A DNA stretch of 64,000 nucleotides from Kosakonia sp. H02. Lineage in GTDB: Bacteria > Pseudomonadota > Gammaproteobacteria > Enterobacterales > Enterobacteriaceae. The notes beneath the pieces were generated by a model. It was not told where the DNA came from and searched no databases. It saw nothing but the letters and a program-made list of their open reading frames with translations. The translations under genes and the position numbers were made by a program. Location of the stretch: contig CP131915.1 in assembly GCA_030704225.1 (NCBI GenBank), positions 1,426,001 through 1,490,000 of the forward strand, in the 5' to 3' direction. Of the stretch, positions 26,846 to 38,961 are shown one piece after another. The stretch's first letter is position 1. Each line of letters begins with the position of its first letter.

Positions 26846-28212
26846 TTCTTCTTAACCGGGCGTTTCCAGCCCTGTTTGTTGATCTGTGGTACGCGGCTTA
26901 TAACCAGTTCATTTTCTGCGACATCGCGCGTGACGGTCGTTCCGGCGGCAATGGTCGCGCCTTTTGCAACGGTAACCGGCGCCACAAGTTGCGTATCGGA
27001 GCCAACAAACACATCGTCGCCAATGATAGTTTTAAATTTGTTTGCGCCATTGTAGTTGCAGGTAATGACACCCGCGCCGACATTCACGTTGTCGCCAATT
27101 TCCGCATCGCCCAGGTAGGTCAGATGACCGGCTTTGGAACCTTTACCGAGACGCGCTTTTTTCATCTCAACAAAGTTACCAACGTGCGCGCCCACCAGCA
27201 GCTCTGCGCCCGGGCGTAAACGGGCAAACGGCCCAATGGTGCAGTCAGCTTCCAGACGGGCATCTTCCACCACGCTGTAGGGGCTGATGTCGCAATCATC
27301 GCCAATCACGCTGTTTTTGATAATGCAACCCGCGCCAATCTTGACGCGATCGCCCAATTTAACGTTGCCTTCGATAATGACGTTAGCATCGATCTCCACA
27401 TCCCGCCCGTGCTCCAGCGTACCGCGCAGGTCAAAGCGCGACGGATCGCGCAACATCACGCCCGCCAGCAGCAGTTTTTCAGCTTGTTCTGTCTGATAAG
27501 CGCGCTCGAGACGCGAAAGCTGGAGGCGATTATTCACGCCTTCGACTTCGCTTAAGCGCTGCGGATGCACGGCAGCAATTTCACGCCCTTCGTGATAAGC
27601 CAGGCTGATGATGTCGGTGATGTAGTATTCACCCTGGGCATTATTATTGGTGAGCTTGCCGAGCCAGCGTTTCAAATCGCCGCCGTTGGCGACAAGAATG
27701 CCGGTATTGATTTCATTGATCTGACGCTGGGCTTCGCTGGCATCTTTCTGCTCGACAATCCCGGTCACCACGCCATTCTCACGCGTGATACGGCCATAGC
27801 CGGTTGGATCGTCGAGTACAACGGTGAGCAGACCGATTCCGCCCTGCGGTTTTGCTTCACGCAGGCGCTCAAGCGTCTCGACCGAGATCAGTGGCACATC
27901 GCCGTAGAGCATTAAAATATCTTCGTCGTCAGCAAAAAATGGCGCGGCCTGCTGCATGGCATGACCGGTGCCGAGCTGTTCAGCTTGCAACACCCAGTTG
28001 AGTTTGTCGTCGGTGAGACGTTGCCTGAGCAATTCACCGCCGTGACCATAGACAAGATGAACCTGATGAGCGCCAAGATTATTAGCGGTATCAATGACAT
28101 GCTGAACCATCGCTTTCCCTGCAAGGGTATGCAGCACTTTGGGAAGATCGGAATACATGCGTGTGCCTTTGCCAGCAGCAAGGATCACCACACTCATTTT
28201 TGTGTTCAACAT
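26842..28212 (-). CDS. glmU: bifunctional GlcNAc-1-phosphate uridylyltransferase / GlcN-1-P acetyltransferase
   Basis: Catalyses the last two steps to UDP-GlcNAc, the precursor of peptidoglycan and LPS. The ATG at 28212 (MLNTKMSVVILAAGKGTRM) gives 456 residues as in E. coli; an upstream in-frame Met at 28230 is unlikely. The N-terminal uridylyltransferase has LAAGKGTRMYSDLPK, and the C-terminal half is a left-handed beta-helix of hexapeptide repeats (about 250-430) with the acetyltransferase region GHLTYLGDAEIGDN. First gene of glmUS, 292 bp from atpC. Confidence 0.98.
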   Translation of the reverse strand: MLNTKMSVVILAAGKGTRMYSDLPKVLHTLAGKAMVQHVIDTANNLGAHQVHLVYGHGGELLRQRLTDDKLNWVLQAEQLGTGHAMQQAAPFFADDEDILMLYGDVPLISVETLERLREAKPQGGIGLLTVVLDDPTGYGRITRENGVVTGIVEQKDASEAQRQINEINTGILVANGGDLKRWLGKLTNNNAQGEYYITDIISLAYHEGREIAAVHPQRLSEVEGVNNRLQLSRLERAYQTEQAEKLLLAGVMLRDPSRFDLRGTLEHGRDVEIDANVIIEGNVKLGDRVKIGAGCIIKNSVIGDDCDISPYSVVEDARLEADCTIGPFARLRPGAELLVGAHVGNFVEMKKARLGKGSKAGHLTYLGDAEIGDNVNVGAGVITCNYNGANKFKTIIGDDVFVGSDTQLVAPVTVAKGATIAAGTTVTRDVAENELVISRVPQINKQGWKRPVKKK

Positions 28213-28453
28213 ATTCGTCCTGACTATCATTTGGGAAAGAAGTTAACCTCTTTCATGTTGAAATTACTACATCTTTTGCAGCATGAAATGGACTGTCGGT
28301 GAAATGTGCAATCTCCCCGCTCACAGGCCATTTGAAGGTCATTTTGCGGGCAGAGTAAATCAGCTTTACCCTGAAACATAGCGCCATTTCGCCCTGTTAT
28401 TCATTTATACAATGAGTTAGTGATTTTTTTCATCCTGAATAAAGATTACGCAT

Positions 28454-28488
28454 AAAAAAAGCCAGCCTGGAAACCAGACTGGCTTTTT
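28454..28488. terminator. ATP synthase operon terminator
   Basis: AGCCAGCCTGG (28460-28470) pairs with CCAGACTGGCT around AAA, with A/T runs on both sides, giving a strong hairpin and T-run on the minus strand 16 bp after the atpC stop. The opposite strand also has a T-run. Confidence 0.92.
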
Positions 28489-28504
28489 AACGTTCAAGCC
28501 GGTG

Positions 28505-28924
28505 TTACATCGCTTTTTTCGTCAACTCGATAACACGCAGTTTCGCGATGGCTTTCGCCAGCTCCGCAGACGCCTGAGCGTAATCCACGTCACCGTGAGA
28601 GCTATTAATGTGCTCTTCTGCTTTGCGCTTCGATTCCAGGGCTCGCGCTTCGTCGAGATCCTGACCACGAATAGCGGTATCAGCCAGAACGGTCACACTG
28701 CCAGGCTGCACTTCGAGAATGCCGCCGGACAGGTAGATAAACTCTTCATGACCGAACTGTTTTACGATGCGGATCATACCAGGCTTAATGGCGGTGAGCA
28801 GCGGCGCGTGACCCGGGAACACACCCAGTTCACCTTCACTGCCCGTTACCTGGATTTTTTCGACCAGACCAGAGAACATCTGTTTCTCTGCGCTGACGAC
28901 GTCCAGGTGGTAAGTCATTGCCAT
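28505..28924 (-). CDS. atpC: ATP synthase F1 epsilon subunit
   Basis: Central-stalk subunit that couples rotation to catalysis and inhibits hydrolysis through its C-terminal helices. It has 139 residues as in E. coli: N-terminal beta-sandwich (about 1-86, including VFPGHAPLLTAIKPG) and C-terminal helix-turn-helix ending VIELTKKAM. Last gene of the nine-gene atp operon, 20 bp after atpD. Confidence 0.98.
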   Translation of the reverse strand: MAMTYHLDVVSAEKQMFSGLVEKIQVTGSEGELGVFPGHAPLLTAIKPGMIRIVKQFGHEEFIYLSGGILEVQPGSVTVLADTAIRGQDLDEARALESKRKAEEHINSSHGDVDYAQASAELAKAIAKLRVIELTKKAM

Positions 28925-28944
28925 ATCACCCTCCGATTAAGGCG

Positions 28945-30327
28945 TTAAAGTTTTTTGGCTTTTTCCACGGCTTCTTCGATGGAACCGACCATGTAGAACG
29001 CCTGCTCCGGCAGGTGGTCGTATTCGCCTTCCATAATGCCTTTAAAGCCACGGATGGTGTCTTTCAGGGAAACGTATTTACCCGGAGAACCGGTGAATAC
29101 TTCCGCAACGAAGAACGGCTGGGACAGGAAGCGCTGGATCTTACGAGCGCGCGCAACCACCAGTTTGTCTTCTTCAGACAGTTCATCCATACCCAGAATG
29201 GCAATAATGTCTTTCAGTTCCTGGTAACGTTGCAGCAGAGACTGTACTCCACGCGCGGTGTCGTAGTGCTCCTGACCAACCACCAGCGGATCCAGCTGAC
29301 GGCTGGTGGAATCCAGCGGGTCAACGGCCGGGTAGATACCCAGAGAAGCGATCTGACGGCTCAGTACCACGGTTGCGTCAAGGTGCGCAAAGGTGGTTGC
29401 CGGAGACGGGTCAGTCAAGTCATCCGCAGGTACGTATACCGCCTGAACGGAGGTGATAGAACCGGTTTTGGTGGAGGTGATACGTTCTTGCAGAACACCC
29501 ATCTCTTCCGCCAGCGTCGGCTGGTAACCTACCGCTGAAGGCATACGGCCCAGCAGTGCGGATACTTCAGTACCGGCGAGGGTATAACGGTAGATGTTGT
29601 CGACGAACAGCAGAACGTCACGACCTTCGTCACGGAACTTCTCAGCCATGGTCAGGCCGGTCAGTGCAACGCGCAGACGGTTTCCCGGCGGCTCGTTCAT
29701 CTGGCCGTACACCAGGGATACTTTGTCCAGTACGTTGGAGTCGGTCATTTCGTGGTAGAAGTCGTTACCCTCACGAGTACGTTCACCCACGCCCGCAAAC
29801 ACAGAGTAACCGGAGTGCTCAATCGCGATGTTACGAATAAGCTCCATCATGTTTACGGTTTTACCTACGCCCGCACCACCGAACAGACCGACTTTACCGC
29901 CCTTGGCGAACGGACACATCAGGTCGATAACTTTGATGCCGGTTTCCAGCAGTTCCTGAGAGCTGGAGAGCTCTTCATAGGACGGTGCTGCGCGGTGGAT
30001 AGCCCAACGCTCTTCTTCACCGATGTCGCCTTTCATGTCGATCGGCTGACCGAGCACGTTCATGATACGACCCAGTGTTGCTTTACCTACCGGGACTTCG
30101 ATCGGGTGCGAAAGGTCAGTCACTTCAAGACCACGACGCAGACCGTCGGAAGAACCCATGGCGATGGTACGTACGATACCGCCGCCGAGCTGCTGCTGAA
30201 CTTCCAGCACCAGCGTCTCGTTACCATTCTTAACCTCAAGAGCATCGTACACGCGCGGTACGGCATCCTGAGGGAATTCGACGTCAACCACGGCGCCGAT
30301 TACCTGGACAATTTTTCCAGTAGCCAT
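28945..30327 (-). CDS. atpD: ATP synthase F1 beta subunit
   Basis: Catalytic subunit of F1, three copies per enzyme. The second of two adjacent ATG codons (30327, MATGKIVQVIGAVVDV) is taken, giving 460 residues as in E. coli. P-loop GGAGVGKT near residue 149, catalytic glutamate in GERTREGND, and the DELSEED lever near residue 380 are all present. Confidence 0.99.
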   Translation of the reverse strand: MATGKIVQVIGAVVDVEFPQDAVPRVYDALEVKNGNETLVLEVQQQLGGGIVRTIAMGSSDGLRRGLEVTDLSHPIEVPVGKATLGRIMNVLGQPIDMKGDIGEEERWAIHRAAPSYEELSSSQELLETGIKVIDLMCPFAKGGKVGLFGGAGVGKTVNMMELIRNIAIEHSGYSVFAGVGERTREGNDFYHEMTDSNVLDKVSLVYGQMNEPPGNRLRVALTGLTMAEKFRDEGRDVLLFVDNIYRYTLAGTEVSALLGRMPSAVGYQPTLAEEMGVLQERITSTKTGSITSVQAVYVPADDLTDPSPATTFAHLDATVVLSRQIASLGIYPAVDPLDSTSRQLDPLVVGQEHYDTARGVQSLLQRYQELKDIIAILGMDELSEEDKLVVARARKIQRFLSQPFFVAEVFTGSPGKYVSLKDTIRGFKGIMEGEYDHLPEQAFYMVGSIEEAVEKAKKL

Positions 30328-30353
30328 CATGAATCCTCTACGAATTAACCTGG

Positions 30354-31217
30354 TTATACCGCGGATGCACCACCGACGATCTCGGTGAGTTCCTGAGTAA
30401 TGCTGGCCTGACGAGCTTTGTTGTATACCAACTGCAGCTCTTTGATCAGGCTGCCGCCATTGTCGGTCGCGGCTTTCATCGCCACCATACGTGCGGCCTG
30501 CTCGCTGGCCAGGTTTTCAACAACACCCTGATAAACCTGAGATTCAACATAACGGCGCAGGAGAGTATCCAGCAGCGCTTTTGGATCAGGCTCGTACAGA
30601 TAATCCCAGGATTTACGCTTCAAATCTTCATCTTCTGCGGCCGGTAACGGCAGCAGCTGAGTGATGGTCGGAGCCTGAGACATGGTGTTGATAAATTTAT
30701 TACTAACAATATAAAGCTTGTCCAAACGACCTTCGTCGTAGGCCTGTAGCATGACTTTAACGGGGCCGATCAGTTCCGACAGGGACGGGTTATCACCCAT
30801 ACCGGTCACCTGAGCGACAACGTTGCCACCTACGGAATTGAAGAAAGACACGCCTTTAGAGCCGATCATCGCGAGTTCGCTCTGAACGCCTTTATCGGAC
30901 CATGCTTTCATATCCGCCAGCAGTTTTTTGAACAGGTTAATGTTCAAACCACCGCACAGACCACGGTCGGTCGACACTACCAGGTAGCCCACGCGTTTAA
31001 CGTCGCGTTCTTCCAGGTAGGGGTGCTTATATTCCAGATTACCGTTCGCAAGGTGACCAATCACTTTGCGCATGGTATCTGCATAAGGACGGCTGGACGC
31101 CATGCGATCCTGCGATTTACGCATTTTGGAAGCGGCGACCATCTCCATCGCTTTAGTGATCTTTTGCGTGTTCTGGACGCTTGCGATCTTACTACGTATC
31201 TCTTTTGCGCCGGCCAT
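30354..31217 (-). CDS. atpG: ATP synthase F1 gamma subunit
   Basis: Rotating central shaft of F1. The 287 residues equal E. coli; the N- and C-terminal helices that form the coiled coil inside the alpha/beta ring are recognisable (AGAKEIRSKIASVQNTQKIT at the start, ITQELTEIVGGASAV at the end), with the conserved KAMEMVAASKM segment and DRGLCGGLN in the middle domain. Between atpA and atpD. Confidence 0.99.
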   Translation of the reverse strand: MAGAKEIRSKIASVQNTQKITKAMEMVAASKMRKSQDRMASSRPYADTMRKVIGHLANGNLEYKHPYLEERDVKRVGYLVVSTDRGLCGGLNINLFKKLLADMKAWSDKGVQSELAMIGSKGVSFFNSVGGNVVAQVTGMGDNPSLSELIGPVKVMLQAYDEGRLDKLYIVSNKFINTMSQAPTITQLLPLPAAEDEDLKRKSWDYLYEPDPKALLDTLLRRYVESQVYQGVVENLASEQAARMVAMKAATDNGGSLIKELQLVYNKARQASITQELTEIVGGASAV

Positions 31218-31267
31218 GAGCTTCTCCTCAATGCCTTACGGCCTGCCCTAAGACAGGCCGCCAGACG

Positions 31268-32809
31268 TTACCAGGACTGGGTTGCTTTGAAGGAATCGAG
31301 GATGCTTTTCAGCTTGCCTTCGATTTCGTCGTTATAGCCACCGGACTGGTTAATCTCTTGCATCAGCGGAGCGTGTTCACGGTCAACGTACGCCAGCAGA
31401 GCGGCTTCGAAGCTACCGATTTTCGCCAGTTCCACATCTTCGAGGTAACCGCGTTCAGCCGCGAACAGCACCAGGCCCTGTTGTGCAACAGACATAGGGG
31501 CATACTGTTTCTGTTTCAGCAGCTCGGTCACTTTCTGACCATGGCTCAGCTGTTTACGGGTTGCTTCATCCAGATCGGATGCGAACTGCGAGAACGCCGC
31601 CAGTTCACGATACTGCGCCAGCGCGGTACGAATACCACCGGACAGTTTCTTGATGATCTTGGTCTGCGCTGCGCCACCCACACGGGATACGGAGATACCC
31701 GGGTTAACCGCCGGACGAATACCGGAGTTGAACAGGTTAGTTTCCAGGAAGATCTGACCATCGGTAATAGAAATTACGTTGGTCGGAACGAACGCGGAAA
31801 CGTCACCCGCCTGCGTTTCGATAATCGGCAGAGCGGTCAGGGAGCCGGTTTTACCTTTCACTTCACCTTTGGTGAAGTTCTCAACGTATTCCGCGTTTAC
31901 GCGGGATGCGCGCTCCAGCAGACGGGAGTGGAGGTAAAATACGTCGCCCGGGAATGCTTCACGTCCTGGCGGACGACGGAGCAGCAGGGAAACCTGACGG
32001 TAAGCAACAGCCTGTTTGGACAGGTCATCGTAAACGATCAGTGCATCTTCACCGCGGTCACGGAAGTATTCGCCCATTGCGCAACCGGCATACGGAGCCA
32101 GGTATTGCAGTGCAGCAGATTCAGAAGCGGTTGCCACAACAACGATGGTGTTGGCCAGCGCGCCGTGCTCTTCCAGTTTACGAACCACGTTGGAAATGGT
32201 GGACGCTTTCTGGCCGATAGCCACGTACACACATTTGATGCCGGAGTCGCGCTGGTTGATGATCGCATCGATAGCCATCGCCGTTTTACCGGTCTGACGG
32301 TCGCCGATGATCAGCTCACGCTGACCACGACCGATTGGGATCATGGCATCAACGGATTTATAACCGGTCTGTACCGGCTGATCGACGGACTGACGATCGA
32401 TAACGCCCGGTGCGATAACTTCGATTGGCGAGAAGCCATCGTTATCAACAGGGCCTTTACCGTCGATTGGCGCACCCAGGGTGTTCACCACGCGGCCTAA
32501 CATGCCACGACCAACCGGAACTTCAAGAATACGGCCAGTACACTTAACCTTCATGCCTTCGGCGAGGTCAGCATACGGACCCATCACAACTGCACCTACG
32601 GAGTCGCGCTCCAGGTTCAGTGCGATAGCGTAACGGTTACCCGGCAGAGAAATCATCTCGCCCTGCATACAATCGGCCAGGCCGTGGATGCGGATAACAC
32701 CGTCGCTTACAGAAACAATAGTACCTTCGTTGTGAGCTTCACTCACAACACTGAACTGAGCAATGCGCTGCTTGATCAGTTCGCTGATTTCGGTGGAATT
32801 CAGTTGCAT
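31268..32809 (-). CDS. atpA: ATP synthase F1 alpha subunit
   Basis: Nucleotide-binding, non-catalytic subunit of F1 and anchor for delta. It has 513 residues as in E. coli, with P-loop GDRQTGKT near residue 169, the arginine-finger segment in VGGAAQTKIIKKLSGG and an N-terminal MQLNSTEISELIKQRI that binds the delta subunit. Twelve bp after atpH. Confidence 0.99.
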   Translation of the reverse strand: MQLNSTEISELIKQRIAQFSVVSEAHNEGTIVSVSDGVIRIHGLADCMQGEMISLPGNRYAIALNLERDSVGAVVMGPYADLAEGMKVKCTGRILEVPVGRGMLGRVVNTLGAPIDGKGPVDNDGFSPIEVIAPGVIDRQSVDQPVQTGYKSVDAMIPIGRGQRELIIGDRQTGKTAMAIDAIINQRDSGIKCVYVAIGQKASTISNVVRKLEEHGALANTIVVVATASESAALQYLAPYAGCAMGEYFRDRGEDALIVYDDLSKQAVAYRQVSLLLRRPPGREAFPGDVFYLHSRLLERASRVNAEYVENFTKGEVKGKTGSLTALPIIETQAGDVSAFVPTNVISITDGQIFLETNLFNSGIRPAVNPGISVSRVGGAAQTKIIKKLSGGIRTALAQYRELAAFSQFASDLDEATRKQLSHGQKVTELLKQKQYAPMSVAQQGLVLFAAERGYLEDVELAKIGSFEAALLAYVDREHAPLMQEINQSGGYNDEIEGKLKSILDSFKATQSW

Positions 32810-32821
32810 GCTCCAGTCCCC

Positions 32822-33355
32822 TTAAGACTGCAAGACGTCTGCAAGGCGTTCAAGACGGCCGCGTACGCTACCATCAATGACCATATCACCCGCACGGATG
32901 ATTACGCCTGCCATTACAGACTTATCGATATTGCAATTCAGCTTAACTTTGCGTGACAGACGTTTTTCCATCGCGGCGCTGATTTTCGCAAGCTGTTCTT
33001 CACTCAGTGCGGTGGCGGAAGTCACATCGACTTCGGCGATAGCCTCGCTTGCCGCGCGCAATTGAATAAACTGCTCAAGAACATCAGGGAGCGCCTTCAG
33101 ACGACCGTTTTCGGCCATCACACGAATCAGGTTTTGGCCTTTTTCGTCAAGTTGCTCACCACATACGGCGTTAAACGACTCAGCGAGCGTTTCCGGTGCA
33201 AGCGCACCGGAGAGAAGCTCTGCCATATGTTCGTTTTTCGTCACCTCGGCGGCAAACGCCAGCATATCCTGCCAGCGATCAACGCTTTGGGTTTCGACGG
33301 CAAAGTCAAAAGCTGCTTTGGCGTAGGGGCGAGCTACCGTTACAAATTCAGACAT
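32822..33355 (-). CDS. atpH: ATP synthase F1 delta subunit
   Basis: Peripheral-stalk subunit that joins F1 to the b-dimer. The 177-residue protein has an N-terminal six-helix domain starting MSEFVTVARPYAKAAFDFA and a C-terminal part ending with GDMVIDGSVRGRLERLADVLQS, both typical of the OSCP/delta family. Length equals E. coli. Thirteen bp after atpF. Confidence 0.98.
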   Translation of the reverse strand: MSEFVTVARPYAKAAFDFAVETQSVDRWQDMLAFAAEVTKNEHMAELLSGALAPETLAESFNAVCGEQLDEKGQNLIRVMAENGRLKALPDVLEQFIQLRAASEAIAEVDVTSATALSEEQLAKISAAMEKRLSRKVKLNCNIDKSVMAGVIIRAGDMVIDGSVRGRLERLADVLQS

Positions 33356-33368
33356 CAGCCCCTCCTCC

Positions 33369-33839
33369 TTACAGTTCAGCGACCAGTTTATTCACGATGT
33401 CGCTGTTAGCAGCTTCATCCACGGAACGCTCGATGATCTTCTCGGCACCGGCAACAGCCAGCAGAGCCACTTGTTTACGCAGCTCTTCGCGGGCGCGTTT
33501 ACGTTCGGCGTCAATTTCCGCCTGCGCCTGCGCCACGATTTTGTTACGTTCCTGCTCGGCTTCAGTTTTCGCTTCGTCCAGGATCTGAGAACGACGTTTG
33601 TTCGCCTGTTCAATGATTACCTGAGCTTCAGCTTTCGCTTTTTTCAGCTGGTCGGTCGCATTGGCCTGCGCAAGATCCAGGTCCTTTTTAGCTCGTTCTG
33701 CGGAAGCGAGACCGTCAGCAATTTCTTTTTGACGTTTTTCGATGGCAGCCATTAACGGTGGCCATACATACTTCATGCAGAACAGAACGAACAGGACAAA
33801 CGCGATGGCCTGGCCGAGGATTGTTGCGTTTAGATTCAC
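33369..33839 (-). CDS. atpF: ATP synthase F0 subunit b
   Basis: Membrane-anchored peripheral stalk that acts as a dimer. In 156 residues there is one N-terminal membrane helix (about 4-25, NATILGQAIAFVLFVLFCM) and then a long charged coiled coil rich in Ala, Glu, Lys and Arg (about 30-125), followed by the delta-binding end. Same length as E. coli. Confidence 0.98.
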   Translation of the reverse strand: MNLNATILGQAIAFVLFVLFCMKYVWPPLMAAIEKRQKEIADGLASAERAKKDLDLAQANATDQLKKAKAEAQVIIEQANKRRSQILDEAKTEAEQERNKIVAQAQAEIDAERKRAREELRKQVALLAVAGAEKIIERSVDEAANSDIVNKLVAEL

Positions 33840-33871
33840 AGCACAATGCCTCTTATCTGGTTAACATTCTA

Positions 33872-34137
<266 letters not shown>

Positions 34138-34185
34138 GACAGTCTCCAGTTTGTTTCAGTTAAAACGTAGTAGTGTTGTTAAAAA

Positions 34186-35004
<819 letters not shown>

Positions 35005-35012
35005 GATGCCTC

Positions 35013-35393
35013 TTACCCTTTGTTGTTAATTACAGCAGGTGCCAGTATTTGAACGACCAGCACCGAAACCCACGTGACTATCAGCGGCAAAAAAGCCACC
35101 TTAAAAACCGCCAGCGCCACCACCAGTAACACGAATGTCAACAACACCTTGAGTGCTTCACCGAAGGCGAAGGTCCAGGCCACGCGGCCTTTAGCAGGTG
35201 TATGCGCCTGATGACGCCAGGCAAAAATCATAAACAACATATTCGGCAATAAGACTGCCATACCTCCGCTCACGGCGGAAATGCCCCAGAAGGGGTCTTT
35301 GAGGCTAAACAGCAATCCACTTGCCATTACTGCCAGAAACTGAATAAGCAGAAGCTTGCGAGCAGCGTTTCGACTTAAGAGCGACACAGACAT
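35013..35393 (-). CDS. atpI: ATP synthase accessory protein AtpI
   Basis: Small inner-membrane protein (126 residues, four predicted helices) that assists assembly of the c-ring and is not part of the final enzyme. It begins MSVSLLSRNAARKLLL and contains FMIFAWRHQAHTPAKGRVAWTF between helices 2 and 3. First gene of the atp operon, 8 bp before atpB. Confidence 0.96.
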   Translation of the reverse strand: MSVSLLSRNAARKLLLIQFLAVMASGLLFSLKDPFWGISAVSGGMAVLLPNMLFMIFAWRHQAHTPAKGRVAWTFAFGEALKVLLTFVLLVVALAVFKVAFLPLIVTWVSVLVVQILAPAVINNKG

Positions 35394-36010
35394 TACGTTT
35401 CTTAACTCCTGCTCCCTTTGAGGTATGCCGCGTGTCGTATAAAACGTTCTTTAAGGCCCGGAGTCAAGCAGCAAAAAGCGGTCAAATTATACGGTGCGGC
35501 CTCGTGATTTCAAACAATAAGTAGCGAAAAGGTGAATAAATGTTTAAATATTTTTCCCGAGGGCTATTTTTAAACTTTTGAATAAACTGTGAACCTTCGG
35601 GCAAAAGTGCAAATAACGCGAAAAACCTGCCAACAAAGCGTGCACTCGGTCACAAATTAAACACACAGGCGTCAACCCAAATAAACGTGCAAAGATTATG
35701 GTTCTTTTCATCGTTATGAAATTTAAGGCGATTTATCACAACTCTTTTTAAAACAGCTACCTCTATACCGAAAACCTTTCATTGACATTTTTAATAATTA
35801 TTTTACAAGCGAATTTGGTTCTCATTGCCGATTTGTAGCGGACTGATATTTTCGCTGTTGATTATTTTCTCGGTTAACAGAATTTACGTCGTTAAATGTC
35901 AGAAAAATCCTGGTAAAAATTTAGTTAAATGTAACTGAACGTATCACCGCTTTTAGTGTCGTTTTTTAACATTTCAGCAACCGCACGAATTCTACATTTT
36001 TTGATAAAAA
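35394..36010 (-). promoter_or_regulatory. rsmG-atpI intergenic region with atp promoter
   Basis: This 617-bp gap (same size as I recall for E. coli) holds no supported ORF. The atp promoter is near its right-hand side relative to transcription (35439-35467). The remaining part, 35490-36010, is AT-rich with many A/T runs and no inverted repeat strong enough to call. Confidence 0.7.
35439..35467 (-). promoter_or_regulatory. sigma-70 promoter of the atp operon
   Basis: On the minus strand TTGACT (35462-35467), a 17-bp spacer and TTTTAT (35439-35444) form a good promoter about 45 bp before atpI. The surrounding sequence closely resembles the E. coli atp promoter as I recall it. A second -10-like TATAAT lies just upstream near 35487. 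Confidence 0.78.
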
Positions 36011-36634
36011 TTAAACTTTATTTGTTTTAACGATCACCAAATGGCGCTCGCCGTCCAGGTGCGGAATAGACAATTTAACGATAGATTCTACGGCTAAATC
36101 AGCAGGTAACAGCGCAATCTCATCATCTGGCACCTGCCCTTTGAGTGCGTAATAGCGGCCCGCTTCGCCCGGCAAATGATGACACCAGCTCACCATGTCG
36201 TTCAGCGAGGCAAACGCGCGGCTGATAACACCGTCGAACGGCGGTTCGGCAGGAAAGTTTTCCACCCGGCTCTGTACCGGTTCGATATTGCTCAATTTCA
36301 ACTCATGCTGCACCTGGCGCAAAAAGCGTACGCGTTTTCCAAGGCTGTCGAGCAGGGTGAAGTGGGATTCAGGGCGAACGATGGAGAGCGGTATGCCCGG
36401 AAGACCAGGGCCAGTACCGACATCGATAAAACGCGTCCCTTGCAGCCAGGGAGCAACCACGATGCTGTCGAGAATATGGCGGATCAGCATCTCGTTGGGA
36501 TCGCGTACCGAGGTCAGGTTGTACGCTTTGTTCCATTTGTGCAGCAGTTCGACGTAGGCAACCAGCTGATGTTGTTGTTGATCGGACAGCGAAATGCCGG
36601 CTTCATCCAGCAGACGAGAGAGTTTGTTGAGCAC
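36011..36634 (-). CDS. rsmG: 16S rRNA (guanine527-N7)-methyltransferase RsmG
   Basis: SAM-dependent methylase modifying G527 of 16S rRNA in the 530 loop; loss gives low-level streptomycin resistance. The 207 residues match E. coli RsmG (GidB), with the SAM-binding motif FIDVGTGPGLPGIPLSI (about 66-82) and a Rossmann-like fold. Downstream of mnmG by 55 bp with a hairpin between. Confidence 0.97.
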   Translation of the reverse strand: MLNKLSRLLDEAGISLSDQQQHQLVAYVELLHKWNKAYNLTSVRDPNEMLIRHILDSIVVAPWLQGTRFIDVGTGPGLPGIPLSIVRPESHFTLLDSLGKRVRFLRQVQHELKLSNIEPVQSRVENFPAEPPFDGVISRAFASLNDMVSWCHHLPGEAGRYYALKGQVPDDEIALLPADLAVESIVKLSIPHLDGERHLVIVKTNKV

Positions 36635-36650
36635 GGTGAATACCTGTGAA

Positions 36651-36677
36651 AATTAAAATGCCCGGTAAAAACCGGGC
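36651..36677 (-). terminator. hairpin between mnmG and rsmG
   Basis: GCCCGGT and ACCGGGC (36660-36677) form a perfect 7-bp stem, followed on the minus strand by the T-rich ATTTTAATTTT. It could terminate part of the mnmG transcripts before rsmG. Confidence 0.7.
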
Positions 36678-36689
36678 AGAATACGAAAA

Positions 36690-38579
<1,890 letters not shown>

Positions 38580-38747
38580 GGTGGTATGCCTCGCCTGAGC
38601 GGTTAAGAAATTGGATTGAAGCCCCGGGCCGTGGATTCTACTCAACTTTAGTCCAGTGAGAAAGGATCGGATCCCGGGTATTAAAAAGAAGATCTTTATG
38701 TAGAGAGATCTGTTCTATTGTGATCTCTTATTAGGATCGCGATGCCT

Positions 38748-38756
38748 TGTGGATAA
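38748..38756. promoter_or_regulatory. DnaA box R1 of oriC
   Basis: TGTGGATAA is the perfect reverse-orientation 9-mer adjoining the unwinding element, identical to E. coli R1, the highest-affinity site with R4. Confidence 0.93.
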
Positions 38757-38927
38757 CCTGGATCATCGCTTTAAGATCAAGTTATTAGAAAGGATCATTA
38801 GCTGTGAATGATCGGTGATCCTGCACCGTATAAGCTGGGATCAAAAAGGGTAGTTATGCACAACTCAAAAACTGTACTGCGGTTATTCATTGGATAACTA
38901 CTGGTTAATAAGGCCTTTTAAGCATAG

Positions 38928-38936
38928 TTATCCACA
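38928..38936. promoter_or_regulatory. DnaA box R4 of oriC
   Basis: TTATCCACA is the perfect 9-mer at the mioC-side boundary of the origin, in the opposite orientation to R1 as in E. coli. Confidence 0.93.
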
Positions 38937-38961
38937 TCTGATCGCACGATCTTTACACAAA

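Larger units (their letters stand above)
38665..38951. other. oriC: chromosomal origin of replication oriC
   Basis: Located between mnmG and mioC as in all enterobacteria. Visible parts in order: AT-rich unwinding region with 13-mers at 38691 (degenerate), 38707 (GATCTGTTCTATT) and 38722 (GATCTCTTATTAG); DnaA box R1 TGTGGATAA (38748-38756); R2 TTATGCACA (38854-38862); an R3-like ATTGGATAA (38889-38897); and R4 TTATCCACA (38928-38936). Twelve GATC sites lie between 38665 and 38842 and two more at 38940 and 38948, substrates for Dam and SeqA. This gap of 382 bp (38580-38961) contains no gene. Confidence 0.98.

Noticed and set aside
31358..32500. 380-codon plus-strand frame opposite atpA
   Set aside because: Antisense shadow of atpA; sequence is repetitive in a way expected from the complement of a highly expressed gene.
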